Assembly: GCA_017416055.1 (NCBI GenBank)
Contig: JAFQDI010000165.1
Coordinates: 1-7,758, forward strand
Reading direction: 5' to 3'
Origin: Lachnospiraceae bacterium
GTDB taxonomy: Bacteria; Bacillota_A; Clostridia; Lachnospirales; Lachnospiraceae
DNA: 7,758 nt
The notes beneath the pieces are model-generated. The model made no database searches. It was given only the letters and a program-made list of their open reading frames with translations, and was not told the origin of the DNA. The number at the start of each line of letters is the position of its first letter. Positions within the stretch are counted from its first letter, which is position 1. Position numbers and translations under genes: made by a program. Shown in pieces: positions 6,150 to 7,758 of this stretch.

Positions 6150-6746
6150 ATGGAAAAAGGAACCCACGGATATCTGGATCGGAAGCGAAAATCACTCCAA
6201 ATCAAAGCACTCGTCAATCTGTTGGTGATTATCGTGCTCTTTGTGACCGGACTGCTTCTGACCAAAACAAAAAGCAATTATTTTACCGTTGTAGCTGTTC
6301 TGATGACAATACCGTTGGCCTATTTTATTACGGGGCTAGCGTCAATCGGGTCATTTCGCTCTCTTTGCAGCGAAAAAATGCAGGATTTTTCTGCACTGAC
6401 CGTCGGGAGAGACTTAAAGACAGTCACAGCGTTTGATCTGATCTTGACCGTCAAAGAAAAGCAGATGTACGCAGGAGCGGTCTTGTTTACATCGGCCGAA
6501 GTTGTCTTGTATACAGAAAAAGTGAAGAAACTTTATGAATTCCGTGAAAACTTAAGCGGCACTTTAAAGAATACCGGCTATTTCAGCGGCGTCTATCTGA
6601 CCGACGATTGGAATGAGTTTCTCGCCAGGGTGAAGACAGACGTTGAGGCCGAGAGGATCATTGCGGTCAATGACAAGGCTGCCTATCAAAAACAGTTGGA
6701 AGAACTGGAAAAACAAAAAGAAAGGCTTTTGATTTATTCCGTATGA
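6150..6746 (+). CDS. Two-helix membrane protein of unknown function
   Basis: I do not recognise a named family. The 198-residue product has a basic N-terminus (YLDRKRKS, 8-15), a hydrophobic helix at about 20-38 (LVNLLVIIVLFVTGLLL), a short polar turn (TKTKSNY) and a second helix at about 45-65. By the positive-inside rule both ends should face the cytoplasm. The soluble remainder has an alternating strand/helix look at about 85-172, with AGAVLFTSAEVVLYTEKVKKLYEF as a candidate core, then a charged helix with coiled-coil character (176-193, QKQLEELEKQKERLLIY). No enzyme motif is seen. AGAGG at 6138-6142 supports ATG 6150. The stop overlaps the pseudouridine synthase start as ATGA, so the two are likely translationally coupled. 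I have an impression of similar proteins in the same position in other Lachnospiraceae, but that is memory only. Confidence 0.82.
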   Translation: MEKGTHGYLDRKRKSLQIKALVNLLVIIVLFVTGLLLTKTKSNYFTVVAVLMTIPLAYFITGLASIGSFRSLCSEKMQDFSALTVGRDLKTVTAFDLILTVKEKQMYAGAVLFTSAEVVLYTEKVKKLYEFRENLSGTLKNTGYFSGVYLTDDWNEFLARVKTDVEAERIIAVNDKAAYQKQLEELEKQKERLLIYSV

Positions 6747-7758
6747 GAGAACTGATTATCGATGAAAACAGTGCCGGACAGCGCCTCGACCGCTTTCTGG
6801 GCAAATATATGACGAAGGCACCCACTTCCTTTTTCTACAAGATGATGCGCAAGAAAAATATTACCCTCAACGGCAAAAAATGCGAGGGGACAGAGCGGGT
6901 ACAGACGGGCGATGTGGTGAAACTGTTTTTGGCGGACGAGACCATTGAGCAGTTCAGAGAGCTGCAGAAAGTGCAGGCACCGACTGCTGCCACCGAAAAT
7001 CTTCGCAAGGGAATCAAAGCTCCTGCGGAGGTGAAGCTGAATATTGTCTATGAAGACAAGGATATCGTTTTGGTCAATAAGCCTGCCGGCATGCTTTCCC
7101 AGAAGGCACTGCCTACAGACCTTTCCTTGACCGAGTATTTGATTAGTTATCTGCTGGATTCAGGAAAAATCACGAAGACTCAGTTGGAGACCTTTCGTCC
7201 CTCGGTCTGCAATCGTTTAGACCGCAATACCAGCGGCATGGTGATCTGCGGAAAATCCTTACGTGGATCCCAGGAGATGTCAAAACTTTTAAAAAACCGT
7301 ACCTTGAGAAAGCGTTATCTTTGCTTGGTGAAAGGTGTGTTAAAGGGTGAGCAGCGCATTGATGGACATCTGAGTAAAGATGAGAAGACGAATCAGGTGA
7401 CCATTCACCGAACACCGGTGGAGGGCTCTGTGCCGATTGTTACCGTCTACCGAAACCTACTGGACAATGATCAGGTAACTCTTTTGGAGGTTGAACTGAT
7501 TACCGGAAAGTCCCATCAGATCCGCGCACATCTGGCCAGCATCGGCCATGGGATCATCGGTGACATGAAGTACGGCGATCCTGCCGTGAACAAAGCATTT
7601 ACCGATCGCTACGGGCTTCGCATCCAGCTGCTTCACGCATGGAAACTGAATTTTCCCAACATGGATGAGGGATTTGAGCGACTTTCCCGAAAGGAATTTA
7701 CGGCGAACGTGCCGCCTGTGATGAAGCGCGTACTGACAGGAGAAGGATTATGGCTACC
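6743..7758 (+). CDS. RluA-family pseudouridine synthase (S4 domain), 3' end outside window
   Basis: Read directly in the frame from ATG 6743, which stays open to the window edge (338 complete codons). The product converts specific uridines in RNA, usually 23S rRNA for this architecture, to pseudouridine. An S4 RNA-binding domain covers about 12-62 (AGQRLDRFLGKY and NITLNGKK). A charged linker of about 30 residues leads to the catalytic domain from about 98: VYEDKDIVLVNKPAGM (102-117), the active-site motif NRLDRNTSGMVI with nucleophile D160, and the family-typical ITGKSHQIRAHL plus GDMKYGD. The S4 plus RluA arrangement resembles RluC/RluD, but the target base cannot be assigned. The start codon overlaps the preceding stop as ATGA and has no clear Shine-Dalgarno (AAAGG is too far upstream), so translation probably depends on coupling. 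Very little of the C-terminus appears to be missing. Confidence 0.93.
   Translation, partial: MRELIIDENSAGQRLDRFLGKYMTKAPTSFFYKMMRKKNITLNGKKCEGTERVQTGDVVKLFLADETIEQFRELQKVQAPTAATENLRKGIKAPAEVKLNIVYEDKDIVLVNKPAGMLSQKALPTDLSLTEYLISYLLDSGKITKTQLETFRPSVCNRLDRNTSGMVICGKSLRGSQEMSKLLKNRTLRKRYLCLVKGVLKGEQRIDGHLSKDEKTNQVTIHRTPVEGSVPIVTVYRNLLDNDQVTLLEVELITGKSHQIRAHLASIGHGIIGDMKYGDPAVNKAFTDRYGLRIQLLHAWKLNFPNMDEGFERLSRKEFTANVPPVMKRVLTGEGLWL
7738..7758 (+). other. Possible start of a following gene overlapping the pseudouridine synthase
   Basis: AGGAG at 7738-7742 lies 7 nt before ATG 7750, in a different frame from the pseudouridine synthase. Given how often genes overlap here, this may be the next operon member. 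Only three codons are visible, so no product can be suggested. Confidence 0.3.

Overview
The window looks like chromosomal housekeeping sequence from a Gram-positive anaerobe of the Clostridia, most likely a Lachnospiraceae member. The basis is protein style: a YgiQ-type radical SAM protein, a long-form small alarmone synthetase, an M23 peptidase with a WGDPRTYGGDRLHEGTD motif, and a HAD protein with a DSMGVW signature, all of types I associate with gut clostridia. This is family recognition from memory, not a database search, and no genus is assigned.

All eight genes are on the + strand and very tightly packed. In order they are: the 3' end of a pepD-like M20 dipeptidase (1-269); a membrane-anchored M23 metallopeptidase (289-1254); a RelQ-type (p)ppGpp synthetase (1188-2003), which starts 66 bp inside the peptidase gene; an RsmF/NSUN-type m5C rRNA methyltransferase (2015-3466); a HAD-superfamily hydrolase (3463-4122); a YgiQ-family radical SAM protein (4122-6128); a two-helix membrane protein of unknown function (6150-6746); and an RluA-family pseudouridine synthase (6743 to the window edge), with a possible further start codon at 7750. 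Junctions are ATGA or TAATG overlaps or gaps of 11-21 nt. No intergenic stretch is long enough for a promoter, and I see no terminator, so this is probably part of one long transcript whose promoter lies outside the window.

Functionally, the cluster joins peptide salvage and cell-wall cutting at the 5' end, alarmone synthesis in the middle, and RNA modification (m5C methyltransferase, pseudouridine synthase, possibly YgiQ) at the 3' end. A growth-control or translation theme is plausible but is inference from proximity. I see no mobile element, CRISPR array, tRNA, rRNA, phage gene or defence system. The points most worth checking are the apparent loss of allosteric-site residues in the alarmone synthetase, the nested peptidase/synthetase overlap, a His-to-Pro change at a 7-C run in the YgiQ protein, the second cysteine cluster and basic tail of that protein, and the uncharacterised membrane protein.
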